From Parvibaculaceae bacterium (GTDB taxonomy: Bacteria; Pseudomonadota; Alphaproteobacteria; Parvibaculales; Parvibaculaceae), in NCBI GenBank assembly GCA_029209985.1, contig JARGNZ010000019.1, positions 1 to 59,760 on the forward strand: 59,760 nt of DNA. Reading direction: 5' to 3'. The notes beneath the pieces are model-generated. The model did no database searches and was not told the DNA's origin. It saw nothing but the letters and a program-made list of their open reading frames with translations. The position numbers and the translations under genes were made by a program. Numbering within the stretch: position 1 is the stretch's first letter; every line of letters begins with the position of its first letter. Below are positions 27,370 through 37,081 of this stretch, one piece after another.

Positions 27370-27394
27370 CTCTAGGTTCTAGTATAACCTAGAG
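27370..27394. promoter_or_regulatory. Inverted repeat in ispH / lipoprotein divergent region
   Basis: CTCTAGGTT (27370-27378) and AACCTAGAG (27386-27394) form a perfect 9-bp inverted repeat with a 7-base spacer. It lies upstream of ispH on one side and the lipoprotein gene on the other, placed like an operator. No regulator is identified. Confidence 0.4.
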
Positions 27395-27511
27395 CGCCGG
27401 GAGATCCCTCTTAAACCGTATATAGAGAGGGAGACACCGGTAAAGTCAAGAAGCGGCAAGAGGTCAGGGCTTCAATACACGCAAGCCCAAGCAGGCAAAG
27501 AAAGAGGCAAG

Positions 27512-28081
27512 ATGGCTCATCTCGGGATGACGGCAAAAACTGCACTAAAAATCATGGGTTTCAGCACCTTTTTGGGGTTGGCAGCGTGTGGCGCGAGCGT
27601 TCAGGCAGAAAACGAGATGAAACAGCGTTTGCCATGTCCCGGAGCAGGCATTCTGGGCAGCACTGAAAAAGTAACAGTGTTCAACGGCGCGGGCCAAGAC
27701 ATCACAGATGTGGTTGTGACCGCAGAAATTGAACGGGTCGTGACCAGCTGCGAATACGATTTTGACGATGGCATCATTTATGTGGATGTCGCCTATCGCG
27801 GGATTGCAGAAGCCGGACCGGCCGCGACAAGCCCGACGATCAATGTGCCTGTTTTCCTCGCTTTGACGGAAGTGAACCGCTCTGTTCTGCGAAAAGATGT
27901 GGAGCCGATTGTGCTCGATTTCTCTGCAGGCGGGCGACGGACAGATTTTGTAAAAGTGATTGAAGGCGCTCGCGTTCCTTATGTGCCGCCATTCGATGGG
28001 GCAGCCTATGAATATCTGGTGGGCTTTCAATTGACCCCCGATCAGGTAGCCTACAATAAAGCGCAAAAAGCAGACCGTTAA
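27512..28081 (+). CDS. Putative lipoprotein of unknown function
   Basis: A 189-residue protein with a lipoprotein signal: hydrophobic ALKIMGFSTFLGLAAC with the lipobox Cys at residue 26. The mature part has two further Cys (LPCPGAG and TSCEYDF), which could form a disulfide, and beta-rich sequence such as KVTVFNGAGQDITDVVVTAE. The tail ends in GFQLTPDQVAYNKAQK. I do not recognise a named family; such proteins recur in alphaproteobacteria. AGAGGCAAG precedes the ATG. A perfect 12-bp stem-loop follows the gene. Confidence 0.75.
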   Translation: MAHLGMTAKTALKIMGFSTFLGLAACGASVQAENEMKQRLPCPGAGILGSTEKVTVFNGAGQDITDVVVTAEIERVVTSCEYDFDDGIIYVDVAYRGIAEAGPAATSPTINVPVFLALTEVNRSVLRKDVEPIVLDFSAGGRRTDFVKVIEGARVPYVPPFDGAAYEYLVGFQLTPDQVAYNKAQKADR

Positions 28082-28087
28082 ATCGTG

Positions 28088-28120
28088 CACAGGATCAAAG
28101 CGCGACGTTTTGATCCTGTG
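28088..28120 (+). other. Perfect 12-bp stem-loop after the lipoprotein gene
   Basis: CACAGGATCAAA (28088-28099) pairs with TTTGATCCTGTG (28109-28120) around a nine-base loop. No T-tract follows on either strand, so it is terminator-like at best, or an mRNA 3' stabiliser. Confidence 0.45.
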
Positions 28121-28185
28121 ACAATCATAAGCTTGCTCGTTCCTTCTATTTGCCTCACGCTGGGGCAAACAGGAGAAGAGCAGAC

Positions 28186-29286
28186 ATGATCAAAAAAATC
28201 CTTTTAGGAACCCTAAGCGTGATCGGGTTGGGGCTTGTCACCCTCGCTCTTGTTCTGGCTGTTGGCTTTATGGATGATGTCTCAACCCCGCCGTTCGTTG
28301 ACAAGGATGGTAAGCCCGTACCCGGTTCTCTTGCCGCGATTGAATGGCAGGATATTGGCGGCATTCCCCAATGGACACTTTTACGGGCCCGCGACACGTC
28401 TCAACCTATCCTCATTGTGTTGCATGGTGGCCCCGGGGCCATTGAGGCAGAAGCGTACCGGGCCTATAACGCAGAGCTGGAAGATCATTTTCTCGTGGTG
28501 CATTGGCACCAGCGGGGCGCAGGCTGGACGTTGGACCGGACATCAGATGGCAGCGACATCAACAGCGAGCGTATCTATCAAGACTTAGAAGAATTGGTAG
28601 AACGCATGAAAACAAGGTTTGGCCGGGAGAAAGTATATCTTGCCGGTCATTCATGGGGCTCAATCTTGGGACTTCGCTATACATATGAGCACCCGGAAAA
28701 TGTGGCGGCATATGTTGGCATCGGGCAAGTGCGAAATCTAAAGGAAAGCGAAAAACGCGGCTGCGCTTTTATCTTGGAGAAAGCCCAAGCCGAGCAGAAT
28801 GCAGAGGCGATTGCTGAGATCAACAAAGCCTGTGCCTTTGTGAACGACCCCACCAAACCCTATGATATGGAGCAGATGTTAGTGCAGCGCAGCTATCTAA
28901 CAGAATATGGGGGAGCATTTCACGGGCCTATGGGCATGACGGACATGCTGTATGACATTTTAAGCCAAACAGATGAGGGAACGTTAAGCCTGATCTTGCG
29001 AATGGCTGAGGGCAGTCTTGATTCGGCTCAAAGAATGTGGCCAGAGTTGATGGCCTTCGATGCCACCCCGTGGACCGACTTTGAAGCGCCGATCTTTTTT
29101 GCATTGGGCCGGCACGACTACCAAGTCAACGCGGCGATGGCAGCACAGTATTTTGAGACCCTCAAGGCACCGTGCAAGCACTTGGAATGGTTCGAGAATT
29201 CCGCCCACAGCCCCCTTTTTGAGGAAGCAGAAGCGTTCAATCATTTCATGATTAGCACCGTTAAAAACAATCAATGCCACCCATAG
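28186..29286 (+). CDS. Alpha/beta hydrolase with N-terminal membrane anchor
   Basis: A 366-residue protein with an uncleaved signal anchor (residues 3-29) and an alpha/beta hydrolase domain. The oxyanion motif HGGPG is in IVLHGGPGAIEAE, the nucleophile Ser in YLAGHSWGSILGLRYTYEHP, the acid probably in FALGRHDYQVN and the His in NSAHSPLFEE. The HGGPG plus GHSWG combination resembles the proline iminopeptidase branch, but the substrate is unknown and esterase activity is as likely. AGGAG is nine bases before the ATG at 28186. A periplasm-facing location is inferred. Confidence 0.85.
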   Translation: MIKKILLGTLSVIGLGLVTLALVLAVGFMDDVSTPPFVDKDGKPVPGSLAAIEWQDIGGIPQWTLLRARDTSQPILIVLHGGPGAIEAEAYRAYNAELEDHFLVVHWHQRGAGWTLDRTSDGSDINSERIYQDLEELVERMKTRFGREKVYLAGHSWGSILGLRYTYEHPENVAAYVGIGQVRNLKESEKRGCAFILEKAQAEQNAEAIAEINKACAFVNDPTKPYDMEQMLVQRSYLTEYGGAFHGPMGMTDMLYDILSQTDEGTLSLILRMAEGSLDSAQRMWPELMAFDATPWTDFEAPIFFALGRHDYQVNAAMAAQYFETLKAPCKHLEWFENSAHSPLFEEAEAFNHFMISTVKNNQCHP

Positions 29287-29375
29287 CAAGCCGTTTCAAC
29301 GGAGATTAAGAGTAGACATATCAGCCGTGCGGAAGCGCATTATTGCCCCGGTTAAGGCTGGTTTGGAGAGTTTTA

Positions 29376-29403
29376 TTGACTCTTTTTTGCACCGCACTAA
29401 TAT
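29376..29403 (+). promoter_or_regulatory. Promoter of the glycine cleavage operon
   Basis: TTGACT (29376-29381) and TAATAT (29398-29403) are 16 bases apart, placing transcription start near 29410, just before the first glycine aptamer. Confidence 0.55.
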
Positions 29404-29424
29404 CGTAACTACATACAGATGATC

Positions 29425-29632
29425 CCTGCGGGAGAGATCTGCTGCCTGTTAAAAGGGCAAAGACGCCGAAGGAGCAACCGCCCCGGAAACTCTCAGGCAA
29501 AAGGACCGCAGGTGTATGACACTCTGGAAAGAAGATGTAGTTGGGTTCGCTCAGTAGGCATCTCACCGAAGGGCGTAAGAGGGCCGGTCAGATGATCGGT
29601 GCTTGAAATCTCTCAGGTTCAGGCGACAGAGG
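29425..29632 (+). promoter_or_regulatory. Tandem glycine riboswitch
   Basis: Two consecutive glycine aptamers precede gcvT. Aptamer 1 (about 29425-29512) is closed by CCTGCGG / CCGCAGG and carries the signatures GGGAGAGA, GCCGAAGGAGCAA and CTCTCAGGCAAAAGGAC. Aptamer 2 (about 29520-29632) is closed by CTCTG / CAGAG and carries TCTGGAAAG, CACCGAAGGG and CTCTCAGGTTCAGGCGAC. Glycine binding is known to turn on glycine cleavage genes in other bacteria. About 75 bases separate aptamer 2 from the gcvT ATG; I see no clear terminator there, so translational control is as likely as transcriptional. Confidence 0.93.
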
Positions 29633-29708
29633 GGGCACAAAGCCAGTTTTGGCATTGTGACTCTGAATCCGCGCTTTTCTGATAGGCGCAAACCTGAAGT
29701 GAGATCAA

Positions 29709-30851
29709 ATGGGCACCGCCTCCACGCATGATACTGAGCTATTGGTGACACCCCTGCATGCGCTCCATGTGGAGCTTGGCGCCAAGATGGTGCCGTTTGC
29801 GGGCTATGACATGCCGGTCCAATATCCCCTAGGCGTCATGGGGGAGCACAACCATACCCGTGAAAAGGCTGGTTTATTTGATGTTTCTCACATGGGCCAA
29901 GCACTTCTTGTTGGCCCCGACCACGAGACAACAGCCGCGGCCCTTGAAGCCCTCACCCCCGGTGATTTCAAAAGTTTAGCCCCCGGCGAAATTCGCTACA
30001 CAGTTCTGCTCAACGAAGAAGGCGGCATTCTGGATGACTTGATGGTGACACGCCATTGGGCAGAGGAAGGCACATTGTTTCTGGTGGTGAATGCAGCGTG
30101 TAAGACGCAAGACTTTGCCCATATCTCAGCCAACCTACCGGATGGAATTCAACTCCAACCCATTACAGACCGCGCCCTCATTGCACTGCAAGGCCCAGAA
30201 GCTGGTGCTATATTTGAAAAGTTTGCCCCTGCAAGTGCACAGCTTATTTTCATGCAAGCCGCCGCCTTGTCTGTTGAAGGTAGCACATGTTTTGTTTCAC
30301 GGTCGGGTTACACCGGCGAAGATGGTTTTGAAATTTCCGTTCCTGCAGCCGATGCTGAAAAAATAAGCCGTGCACTTTTGCAGGTCGACGGCGTTGAAGC
30401 CATTGGCCTTGGCGCGCGTGATAGCTTGCGGTTAGAAGCAGGCCTCTGCCTTTACGGACATGATATCGACACGACCACCACACCGGCAGAAGGTGCCTTG
30501 TTGTGGGCTGTGCCAAAGCGGCGGCGGGCAGAAGCCAATTTCCCCGGCGCAAAAATTATCCTCGACCAGATTGCAAGCGGAGCACCGCGCAAACGCGTTG
30601 GTATTTTGCCGGAAGGCAAAGCGCCTGCACGTGAGGGAACTGAAATTCAATCATCAGACGGAAAGACCATTGGCAAGGTCACCAGTGGTGGCTTTGGGCC
30701 AAGCTTCGGCGGGCCGATTGCAATGGGATATGTGGAAAGCGCCCACGCAAAGATTGGTACGGACATTGTACTGATCGTGCGGGGCAAAGCCCGTCCTGCC
30801 CAAGTCGTCAAAATGCCATTTGTGCCGCAGCGGTATCATCGCGGCCTCTAA
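29709..30851 (+). CDS. gcvT: Glycine cleavage system aminomethyltransferase (T protein)
   Basis: A 380-residue T protein. Visible blocks are LHALHVELGAKMVPFAGYDM (N-terminus with the folate-site region), GLFDVSHMGQALLVGPD, the conserved SRSGYTGEDGFEISVP and GLGARDSLRLEAGLCLYGHD; the C-terminal domain includes GFGPSFGGPIAMGYV. It releases ammonia from the aminomethyl-lipoyl H protein and transfers the methylene to tetrahydrofolate. It is the first gene under the glycine riboswitch. Confidence 0.97.
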   Translation: MGTASTHDTELLVTPLHALHVELGAKMVPFAGYDMPVQYPLGVMGEHNHTREKAGLFDVSHMGQALLVGPDHETTAAALEALTPGDFKSLAPGEIRYTVLLNEEGGILDDLMVTRHWAEEGTLFLVVNAACKTQDFAHISANLPDGIQLQPITDRALIALQGPEAGAIFEKFAPASAQLIFMQAAALSVEGSTCFVSRSGYTGEDGFEISVPAADAEKISRALLQVDGVEAIGLGARDSLRLEAGLCLYGHDIDTTTTPAEGALLWAVPKRRRAEANFPGAKIILDQIASGAPRKRVGILPEGKAPAREGTEIQSSDGKTIGKVTSGGFGPSFGGPIAMGYVESAHAKIGTDIVLIVRGKARPAQVVKMPFVPQRYHRGL

Positions 30852-30893
30852 GTCAACCAACTATCGACACTTCGAAAAGAGTGGGAACAGAAT

Positions 30894-31271
30894 ATGAGCG
30901 ATCTAAAATTCACCAAAGACCATGAATGGGTACGTATCGAAGGCGATACGGCCACGTTCGGCATTACAGTTTATGCCCAGGAACAATTGGGCGATGTGGT
31001 GTTTGTGGAATTGCCCGGCGTTGGTGCCGAGCTTTCGCAAGGGGATGATGCAGCCGTTGTTGAATCGGTGAAGGCGGCATCAGAAGTTTATGCGCCTTTG
31101 TCCGGCGAAGTAGTGGCCGTCAATGATGCACTGGAAGACGCCCCCGCGACCGTCAACGAAGATGCGATGGGCGACGGCTGGTTTGCTAAACTCAAATTCT
31201 CAGACTCTGGCGAGCTTGAGGAAATGATGGACGAAGCTGCTTACACAAAATTTATCGCTGAATTGGATTAA
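30894..31271 (+). CDS. gcvH: Glycine cleavage system H protein
   Basis: A 125-residue lipoyl carrier. The lipoylated Lys is in [20 protein letters not shown] (about residue 63), flanked by [12 protein letters not shown]. It shuttles the aminomethyl group between P, T and L proteins. It lies 42 bases after gcvT and 4 bases before gcvPA. Confidence 0.98.
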   Translation: MSDLKFTKDHEWVRIEGDTATFGITVYAQEQLGDVVFVELPGVGAELSQGDDAAVVESVKAASEVYAPLSGEVVAVNDALEDAPATVNEDAMGDGWFAKLKFSDSGELEEMMDEAAYTKFIAELD

Positions 31272-31275
31272 TCCC

Positions 31276-32622
31276 ATGCGTTATTTGCCTCTTTCTCAAA
31301 CCGACCGCCAGCATATGCTGAGTACGATCGGTGCGGGTTCTATTGACGATCTATTTGTCGATGTGCCCGGTGCTGCTCAACGAGACGGCCTTGTCGATTT
31401 GCCACGACGTAAGGGCGAGTTGGAAGTTGAGCGCCATATGACTGCACTCTCAAACAAAAATATTTCGGCCAGTTCCGTGCCATTTTTTGTCGGGGCAGGG
31501 GCTTATAAACACCATGTGCCAGCAACGGTAGATCATCTGATCCAACGCTCAGAGTTTCTCACGGCTTATACACCCTATCAGCCAGAAATTGCTCAAGGCA
31601 CATTGCAATATCTGTTCGAGTTTCAAACTCAGGTGGCCATGTTGATGGGCATGGATGTGGCCAATGCGTCGATGTACGACGGCTCAACCGCGTGCGGTGA
31701 AGCTGTTCTCATGGCGCACCGCATCACCAAGCGTAAGAAAGCCGTGCTGTCCGGTAACCTTCACCCGCATTACCGTGAAGTTGTCGCGAACCTTTCAGAC
31801 TTCGCTGACTATGAAGTAGACCGAGGCGATATTCGCCCAGAAGGTGGCGCTGATTTGAAGCCCCGTATCGACAAAGATACGTCGTGTGTTGTGGTGCAAA
31901 ACCCCGACTTCTTTGGCCGGGTGCGCGACCTCTCACATTTGGCAGAGGCAGCCCATGCGGTTGGCGCGCTGCTCATTGTGGTGGTGCCTGAAATCATCTC
32001 ATTGGGGATGATCACACCTCCTGGCGAAATGGACGCAGACATCGTGGTGGGCGAAGGTCAATCCCTTGGCAATCCGTTGAACTTTGGTGGACCATATGTG
32101 GGGCTCTTTGCCTGTAAGAAAAAATATGTGCGTCAAATGCCGGGCCGTCTATGCGGTGAGACGGTTGACGCAGAGGGGCGGCGCGGTTTTGTGCTCACCC
32201 TTTCAACCCGTGAACAACATATCCGTCGGGAAAAAGCGACCAGCAACATTTGCACAAACTCAGGGCTGTGCTGTCTCGCCTTTACGATCCATCTTTCTCT
32301 TCTGGGAGAGGAAGGGTTTACAAAATTGGCGCGCATCAACCACGCCCATGCCGTCAAACTGGCAGACCAACTAGAGGCGATTGAGGGCGTGGAGGTGCTA
32401 ACGGATAATTTCTTTAACGAGTTCACAATCCGCACGCCCAAGCCAGCCGCACAGGTGATTGACGCCTTGGTTGAAAAGAACATCTTAGGGGGTGTGCCCG
32501 TATCGCGGCTCTTGCCAGACGAGGACGGAGCCGAAAACCTTATTGTGATCGCGAATACTGAAATCAATACAGACGACGACCGCGCGGCCTATGTCACCGC
32601 ACTGCAGGAGGTGCTGTCATGA
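31276..32622 (+). CDS. gcvPA: Glycine dehydrogenase (decarboxylating) subunit 1
   Basis: A 448-residue alpha subunit of the split P protein, matching GcvP N-terminal half: [73 protein letters not shown], and [20 protein letters not shown]. It decarboxylates glycine together with subunit 2 and passes the aminomethyl group to GcvH. The gene overlaps gcvPB by four bases (ATGA), consistent with a 1:1 complex. Confidence 0.97.
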   Translation: MRYLPLSQTDRQHMLSTIGAGSIDDLFVDVPGAAQRDGLVDLPRRKGELEVERHMTALSNKNISASSVPFFVGAGAYKHHVPATVDHLIQRSEFLTAYTPYQPEIAQGTLQYLFEFQTQVAMLMGMDVANASMYDGSTACGEAVLMAHRITKRKKAVLSGNLHPHYREVVANLSDFADYEVDRGDIRPEGGADLKPRIDKDTSCVVVQNPDFFGRVRDLSHLAEAAHAVGALLIVVVPEIISLGMITPPGEMDADIVVGEGQSLGNPLNFGGPYVGLFACKKKYVRQMPGRLCGETVDAEGRRGFVLTLSTREQHIRREKATSNICTNSGLCCLAFTIHLSLLGEEGFTKLARINHAHAVKLADQLEAIEGVEVLTDNFFNEFTIRTPKPAAQVIDALVEKNILGGVPVSRLLPDEDGAENLIVIANTEINTDDDRAAYVTALQEVLS

Positions 32623-34187
32623 GTACAATGAACACACAAGGCCGCCCGACAGGGGTGGGCGAAGTTGGTGCTGCTGATCGGCAAACTTTCACCGGCAACC
32701 GTGCGCTTCAACAAGAAGAAGGGTTGATTTTTGAACTCGACAGCCCCGGTTCCAACGGCGTGGACTTCGACGAGCCAGAGGCATTTGAAGAGCGCCTCGG
32801 GGGTCTCAAGCGGCGTGGCCGTATTGGTCTGCCCGATATGGCAGAACCAGTTGTCATGCGCCACTATGTGCGTCTGTCTCAAAAAAACTATGCCATTGAT
32901 GCGGGCCTATACCCATTAGGCTCCTGCACGATGAAGCACAATCCGCGCTTGAATGAAAAGACGGCGCGTCTTCCCGGTTTTGCAGATGTGCATCCCCTAC
33001 AGCCTCAACAAACCGTTCAAGGGGCTATTGAGGTTATCGACCAGCTTTCCCATTGGCTTAAAGTGCTCACAGGCATGCCAGCGGTTGCCATGTCGCCCAA
33101 AGCAGGGGCGCACGGGGAGCTGTGTGGGATGATGGCCATTGATGCGGCTATCCGTGCAAAAGGCGAAGCTGAGACTCGCAAGCGTGTGCTGGTGCCAGAA
33201 AGTGCCCATGGGACAAACCCGGCGACAGCGGCTTTGCTGAACTATACCGTCGATACCATCCCCGCAAATGACGAAGGCCGTGTGGACTTGGAGGCTTTCA
33301 AGGCCAAGCTGGGTCCAGATGTGGCAGCGATCATGCTCACCAACCCAAACACATGTGGGTTGTTTGAGCGCGACATTATCGAAATCGCGGAAGCCATCCA
33401 TGCCGTGGGCGGCTATTTCTATTGTGATGGGGCAAACTTTAACGCCATCGCCGGGCGTGTACGCCCCGGAGATTTGGGCGTCGATGCGATGCACATCAAT
33501 CTACATAAAACATTCTCCACCCCCCATGGCGGTGGAGGCCCCGGTGCAGGGCCTGTTGTGTTGTCCGAGGTTTTGGCACCATACGCCCCATTGCCGTGGA
33601 CAGTGGACACAGGTAAGGGCTTTGCACTCCAAGAAACCGCTGAAGAAACCGGTCAAGCACCCTTCGGGCGGATGACGGCGTTTCACGGTCAAATGGGCAT
33701 GTTTACACGTGCGTTGACTTATATGCTCAGCCACGGCTCAGACGGCATTAGAAAGGCGTCTGAAGATGCTGTTCTCTCCGCCAACTATGTGCTGGCCTCT
33801 CTTAAAGACGTGATGAGCGCGCCATTTGAAGGCCCTTGCATGCATGAAGCCCTCTTCGACGATAGTTTCCTAAAAGGAACCGGCGTGGAGACCCTCGATT
33901 TTGCTAAGGCCATGATCGATGAAGGCTATCACCCAATGACCATGTATTTCCCATTGGTTGTGCATGGAGCAATGTTGATTGAGCCAACTGAATCTGAATC
34001 GAAAGCGGCGGTGGACCTCTTTATCGCGACTCTGGCGGACCTCGCTGAAAGCGCCAAACGAGGCGAGACAGACCGCTTCGCTGGTGCGCCTTATCTGGCA
34101 CCGCGCCGTCGGTTAGACGAAACACTGGCCGCCCGTAAGCCAATCCTTAAATGGACCCCACCAGCGCAAGCCAAAGCCGCTGAATAG
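32619..34187 (+). CDS. gcvPB: Glycine dehydrogenase (decarboxylating) subunit 2
   Basis: A 522-residue PLP-binding beta subunit of the split P protein. The PLP Lys is in [20 protein letters not shown], with [20 protein letters not shown] and [20 protein letters not shown] upstream. The N-terminal 25 residues before the conserved core are poorly conserved. It is the last gene of the operon and is followed by a terminator at 34215-34244. Confidence 0.97.
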   Translation: MSTMNTQGRPTGVGEVGAADRQTFTGNRALQQEEGLIFELDSPGSNGVDFDEPEAFEERLGGLKRRGRIGLPDMAEPVVMRHYVRLSQKNYAIDAGLYPLGSCTMKHNPRLNEKTARLPGFADVHPLQPQQTVQGAIEVIDQLSHWLKVLTGMPAVAMSPKAGAHGELCGMMAIDAAIRAKGEAETRKRVLVPESAHGTNPATAALLNYTVDTIPANDEGRVDLEAFKAKLGPDVAAIMLTNPNTCGLFERDIIEIAEAIHAVGGYFYCDGANFNAIAGRVRPGDLGVDAMHINLHKTFSTPHGGGGPGAGPVVLSEVLAPYAPLPWTVDTGKGFALQETAEETGQAPFGRMTAFHGQMGMFTRALTYMLSHGSDGIRKASEDAVLSANYVLASLKDVMSAPFEGPCMHEALFDDSFLKGTGVETLDFAKAMIDEGYHPMTMYFPLVVHGAMLIEPTESESKAAVDLFIATLADLAESAKRGETDRFAGAPYLAPRRRLDETLAARKPILKWTPPAQAKAAE

Positions 34188-34214
34188 GAGCAGGCCACGA
34201 CGGAAGTTTAAGGA

Positions 34215-34244
34215 GGGGAGGGCATTTGATGTCCTCCCCTTTTG
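34215..34244 (+). terminator. Terminator after gcvPB
   Basis: GGGGAGGGCAT (34215-34225) pairs with ATGTCCTCCCC (34229-34239) with one G-T pair and a TTG loop, then TTTT. Confidence 0.85.
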
Positions 34245-34297
34245 CGTGGAAGACGCGAAGGGTGAGGGAATAACCAGAGCAGTTCAGGCCAGACACA

Positions 34298-34333
34298 CAA
34301 AACCCCGCAGAGCGTGTGCCCAGCGGGGTTTTG
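34298..34333 (-). terminator. Terminator of the atpIBEF'F operon
   Basis: CAAAACCCCGC (34298-34308) pairs with GCGGGGTTTTG (34323-34333). Read on the minus strand the hairpin ends in a GGGGTTTTG run just after atpF, so it fits the F0 operon; it is also adjacent to the gcv terminator. Confidence 0.82.
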
Positions 34334-34358
34334 AAGTCATCACATCAAGCAATAAAGC

Positions 34359-34850
34359 TTAGTGCAATTTGTCTTTAACTTCGCCGATTGATTTGTCGAG
34401 GTAAGCAGTGGCTTTATCGCCAGCTAACTTATCCGCAATAATCTTCTCAGCCGCAGAAACTGCAACATCGGCAGCTACGTCACGTACTTCTTGCAAAGCG
34501 CGTGCTTCGGCTTGCGAAATCTTGTCTTCCGCCATTTTGGTCCGACGTTCCAAAGAAGCCTGAAGGGCCTCCTGGGTTTCGGCGGCCAAACGTTCTGCTT
34601 CAGCTTCAGCCAACTCGATAATATCTTGGGCTTCTTTTTCAGCGTCACGCTGTTTGCGTTGATAAGAGGCAAGGAGCTGTTGAGCTTCTTCACGCAATTG
34701 GCGCGCTTGGTCGAGTTCTTTAGAGATCTCGTCCGAGCGTTTATCAAGAGCTGCCCCAATTGTCTTATGAGCGCCTGCTTTAAGTGCAAGACCCAAAAAG
34801 ATAACCAGACCAATGAAAACCCAGAAAGTACCGTCCATCATTAGTGACAT
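34359..34850 (-). CDS. atpF: ATP synthase F0 subunit b
   Basis: A 163-residue b-type subunit: one N-terminal helix (TFWVFIGLVIFLGLALKAG) and a long charged coiled coil with Ala-Glu-Lys-Arg repeats (EEAQQLLASYQRKQRDAEKE). It forms half of the peripheral stalk that links F0 to F1. It is the second of two b-type genes (after b') and the last gene of the operon; two bases separate the genes. Confidence 0.92.
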   Translation of the reverse strand: MSLMMDGTFWVFIGLVIFLGLALKAGAHKTIGAALDKRSDEISKELDQARQLREEAQQLLASYQRKQRDAEKEAQDIIELAEAEAERLAAETQEALQASLERRTKMAEDKISQAEARALQEVRDVAADVAVSAAEKIIADKLAGDKATAYLDKSIGEVKDKLH

Positions 34851-34852
34851 GA

Positions 34853-35416
34853 TTAACCCTCCTGGTTCATGGCTGCATCCACAGCCTGTGAGATTTGAGC
34901 CGCATCCGCATCATCACCCAATAGTTGAGTAATAACAGCACCTGCCACATCACCAGCCACGGTGCGCACATTTTGCAATGCTGCATCTTTGGTTGAAGCA
35001 ATCCGAGTTTCGGCTTCTTCAACTTTCTTGGCCAGCTCAGCTTCAAGAGCTTCGCGTTTTGTCTCTGTTTGTGCACTCAAACGTTCACGGGTTTCCTGGG
35101 CGATCGCATGCGCTTTCCCCCGGGCTTCAGCCAAAGCCGTTTCGTAGGCTTGGATGGCGTCATCCGTTTCCTGTTTGAACTGCGCAGCTTGATCAAGGTC
35201 ATCAGCAATACGATCGCGACGTTCTTCAATCACCGTGCCAATACGTGGCAAAGCAATTTTAGACATCAGATAGTACAAGATGCCGAAGGTGATCAGCAGC
35301 CAGACAAGCTGTGGTTCAAAAGTAGTGACGTCGAAGGGAGGGAAGTTACTGCCATGTTCAGCTTGCTGAACAGTGCCTTCACTCAATTCGGGTGTCATAT
35401 GTGTGTCTTGGGACAT
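34853..35416 (-). CDS. atpF': ATP synthase F0 subunit b'
   Basis: A 187-residue b' subunit with an N-terminal extension, one helix (PQLVWLLITFGILYYLMSKI) and a charged coiled coil (RRDRIADDLDQAAQFKQETD). Alphaproteobacteria and photosynthetic bacteria have b and b' forming a heterodimeric stalk. PRIGTVIEERRDRIADDL is the typical b' segment. It follows atpE. Confidence 0.92.
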   Translation of the reverse strand: MSQDTHMTPELSEGTVQQAEHGSNFPPFDVTTFEPQLVWLLITFGILYYLMSKIALPRIGTVIEERRDRIADDLDQAAQFKQETDDAIQAYETALAEARGKAHAIAQETRERLSAQTETKREALEAELAKKVEEAETRIASTKDAALQNVRTVAGDVAGAVITQLLGDDADAAQISQAVDAAMNQEG

Positions 35417-35487
35417 TCTAGTCGCCTCCGTTTAGTTGCTGGCCGTTCTGCATAAACAGAAACGGCCGGCACCCAAAATCGTCAAAA

Positions 35488-35715
35488 TTAGACGACGAAG
35501 AGGAGGATAAGTGCGACTAGCAATGAGAAAATGCCAAGCGCTTCTGTCACGGCGAAACCGAACAGCAAACGACCGAATTGGCCGTCGGCAGCTGATGGGT
35601 TGCGCAGTGCGCCTGACAAGTAGTTCCCGAAAATTGTGCCCAGGCCAATGCCCGCGCCGCCCATTCCGAGGCAAGCAATACCAGCGCCAATGTATTTTGC
35701 TGCTTCCGCTTCCAT
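35488..35715 (-). CDS. atpE: ATP synthase F0 subunit c
   Basis: A 75-residue hairpin of two helices: [20 protein letters not shown] and [20 protein letters not shown], joined by the polar loop [12 protein letters not shown] with the conserved Arg-Asn-Pro. The ion-binding carboxylate is Glu58; neighbouring residues do not show the Na+ pattern, so protons are likely. The second of two ATGs (35715) is chosen because AGGAG is seven bases upstream, whereas the first ATG is only one base away from it. Confidence 0.95.
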   Translation of the reverse strand: MEAEAAKYIGAGIACLGMGGAGIGLGTIFGNYLSGALRNPSAADGQFGRLLFGFAVTEALGIFSLLVALILLFVV

Positions 35716-35802
35716 AACCATGCTCCTTTTGCGTCTGTCTTAAAATTCAGCGGTTAGAGGAACGATTGTTCGTTCCAAGAAATTTCTCTGCCAAGTCGTA
35801 GC

Positions 35803-36582
35803 TTAGTGACCCGGATGCAATGCATCGCTGAGATACATACATGTGAGAACGGTAAACACGTAGGCCTGCAAGAATGCCACAAGGAATTCAAGCGCGGTCA
35901 ACGCGACAATCATGCCCATTGGAAGAATGGCCCCAGCAATGCCGAGAACGCTTCCAGTGGAAACAAAAGTAATGATGAAACCTGCAAAGATTTTCAACGT
36001 AATGTGGCCAGCCAAAAGGTTGGCGAACAGACGTACAGACAGGCTAATCGGGCGTGAGAGATAAGAGATGATCTCGATCAACACCACGAGAGGGAGAAGG
36101 GCGCCAGGCGCACCGTCAGGAACGAAAAGTTTAAGGAAGCCAAGGCCATTCTTGGCAAAACCAACCAATGTCACCCCAATAAACACTGTCATCGCCAAGG
36201 CGAAGGTGACGATGATGTGGCTCATCACAGTGAAAGCGTAAGGAAACATGCCGAAAAGGTTGGCGAAGAGAACAAACATGAAGAGGGTGAAGATGAACGG
36301 GAAGAATTTCTGACCATCAGAGCCAGCGTTCTCGCGCACCATGTTGGCGACAAATTCGTAGGACATTTCCACAATCGACTGCATGCGGCCTGGCACCATG
36401 GCCCGTCCGCGCATGGCGAAAATGGTAAATGCTGTCACAGCAAACATGGTGATCACCATCCACAAGCTTGAATTTGTGAAAGAGGCGTCGATACCACCGA
36501 AATCCAACGGAATGAGTGTTTGGATTTGGAACTGGTGAATGGGGTCTACTGGGAAACCACCTTGAGCTTGATCTGCTGCCAC
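35803..36582 (-). CDS. atpB: ATP synthase F0 subunit a
   Basis: A 259-residue membrane subunit. The essential Arg is in [20 protein letters not shown], followed by the conserved C-terminal helix [20 protein letters not shown]. It forms the proton half-channels facing the c ring. Gene order atpI-atpB-atpE-atpF'-atpF is standard, and the F1 genes lie elsewhere, as usual in alphaproteobacteria. Confidence 0.96.
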   Translation of the reverse strand: MAADQAQGGFPVDPIHQFQIQTLIPLDFGGIDASFTNSSLWMVITMFAVTAFTIFAMRGRAMVPGRMQSIVEMSYEFVANMVRENAGSDGQKFFPFIFTLFMFVLFANLFGMFPYAFTVMSHIIVTFALAMTVFIGVTLVGFAKNGLGFLKLFVPDGAPGALLPLVVLIEIISYLSRPISLSVRLFANLLAGHITLKIFAGFIITFVSTGSVLGIAGAILPMGMIVALTALEFLVAFLQAYVFTVLTCMYLSDALHPGH

Positions 36583-36591
36583 GCCATAGCC

Positions 36592-36990
36592 TTATTCAGT
36601 TGCGCCGGGTGTATTCCCGGCAGTGTCGTCTGTTTTTGTGTCGTCAGTCTGTACGCTGCTTGTGCCCATATTTTTGGTCACACGCAACACATTCATTATA
36701 GCAGCGGCAAAACCCAGTCCCAGACCCAATATGAGGAACAATGGAGTTGTCCCCAACCAGTAATCTAGTAGCCAGCCAAGTCCCGTTCCGGCAATGATTC
36801 CGGCAATAAACTCAGTTGACAAACGCAAACCAACACCCATGTCAGTATTGCGCTTCTGGCTTTCCGCCAAATCCGTCTTATGACGCTCCCGTTGGGCTGT
36901 GTGTATGCGCTTTTCCAAATCGGATAGCGCGCCAACTTCACCCTGCGTGAGCCGCGTTGATTGAGATGTCTCGTCAGAATTGTCTGCCAA
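36592..36990 (-). CDS. atpI: ATP synthase-associated protein AtpI/AtpZ
   Basis: A 132-residue protein with a charged N-terminus (about 45 residues), two membrane helices (FIAGIIAGTGLGWLLDYWLG and LFLILGLGLGFAAAIMNVLR) and an acidic, Thr-rich tail. This is the AtpZ-like (PF09527) form of subunit I; members are thought to help c-ring assembly or magnesium transport. First gene of the F0 operon, ten bases from atpB. Confidence 0.88.
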   Translation of the reverse strand: MADNSDETSQSTRLTQGEVGALSDLEKRIHTAQRERHKTDLAESQKRNTDMGVGLRLSTEFIAGIIAGTGLGWLLDYWLGTTPLFLILGLGLGFAAAIMNVLRVTKNMGTSSVQTDDTKTDDTAGNTPGATE

Positions 36991-37052
36991 TTCTTAGATC
37001 CCCGCGTAAAAATGCCCGGCTAAAGCGGCCAGACTCTCCTTAAGTCGGGCGC

Positions 37053-37081
37053 AACATACTGTTGCGATTACCCCCTGTCAA
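37053..37081 (-). promoter_or_regulatory. Promoter of the F0 ATP synthase operon
   Basis: On the minus strand TTGACA (37076-37081) is 17 bases from TATGTT (37053-37058); start of transcription would be near 37045, about 55 bases before the atpI ATG. Confidence 0.65.
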
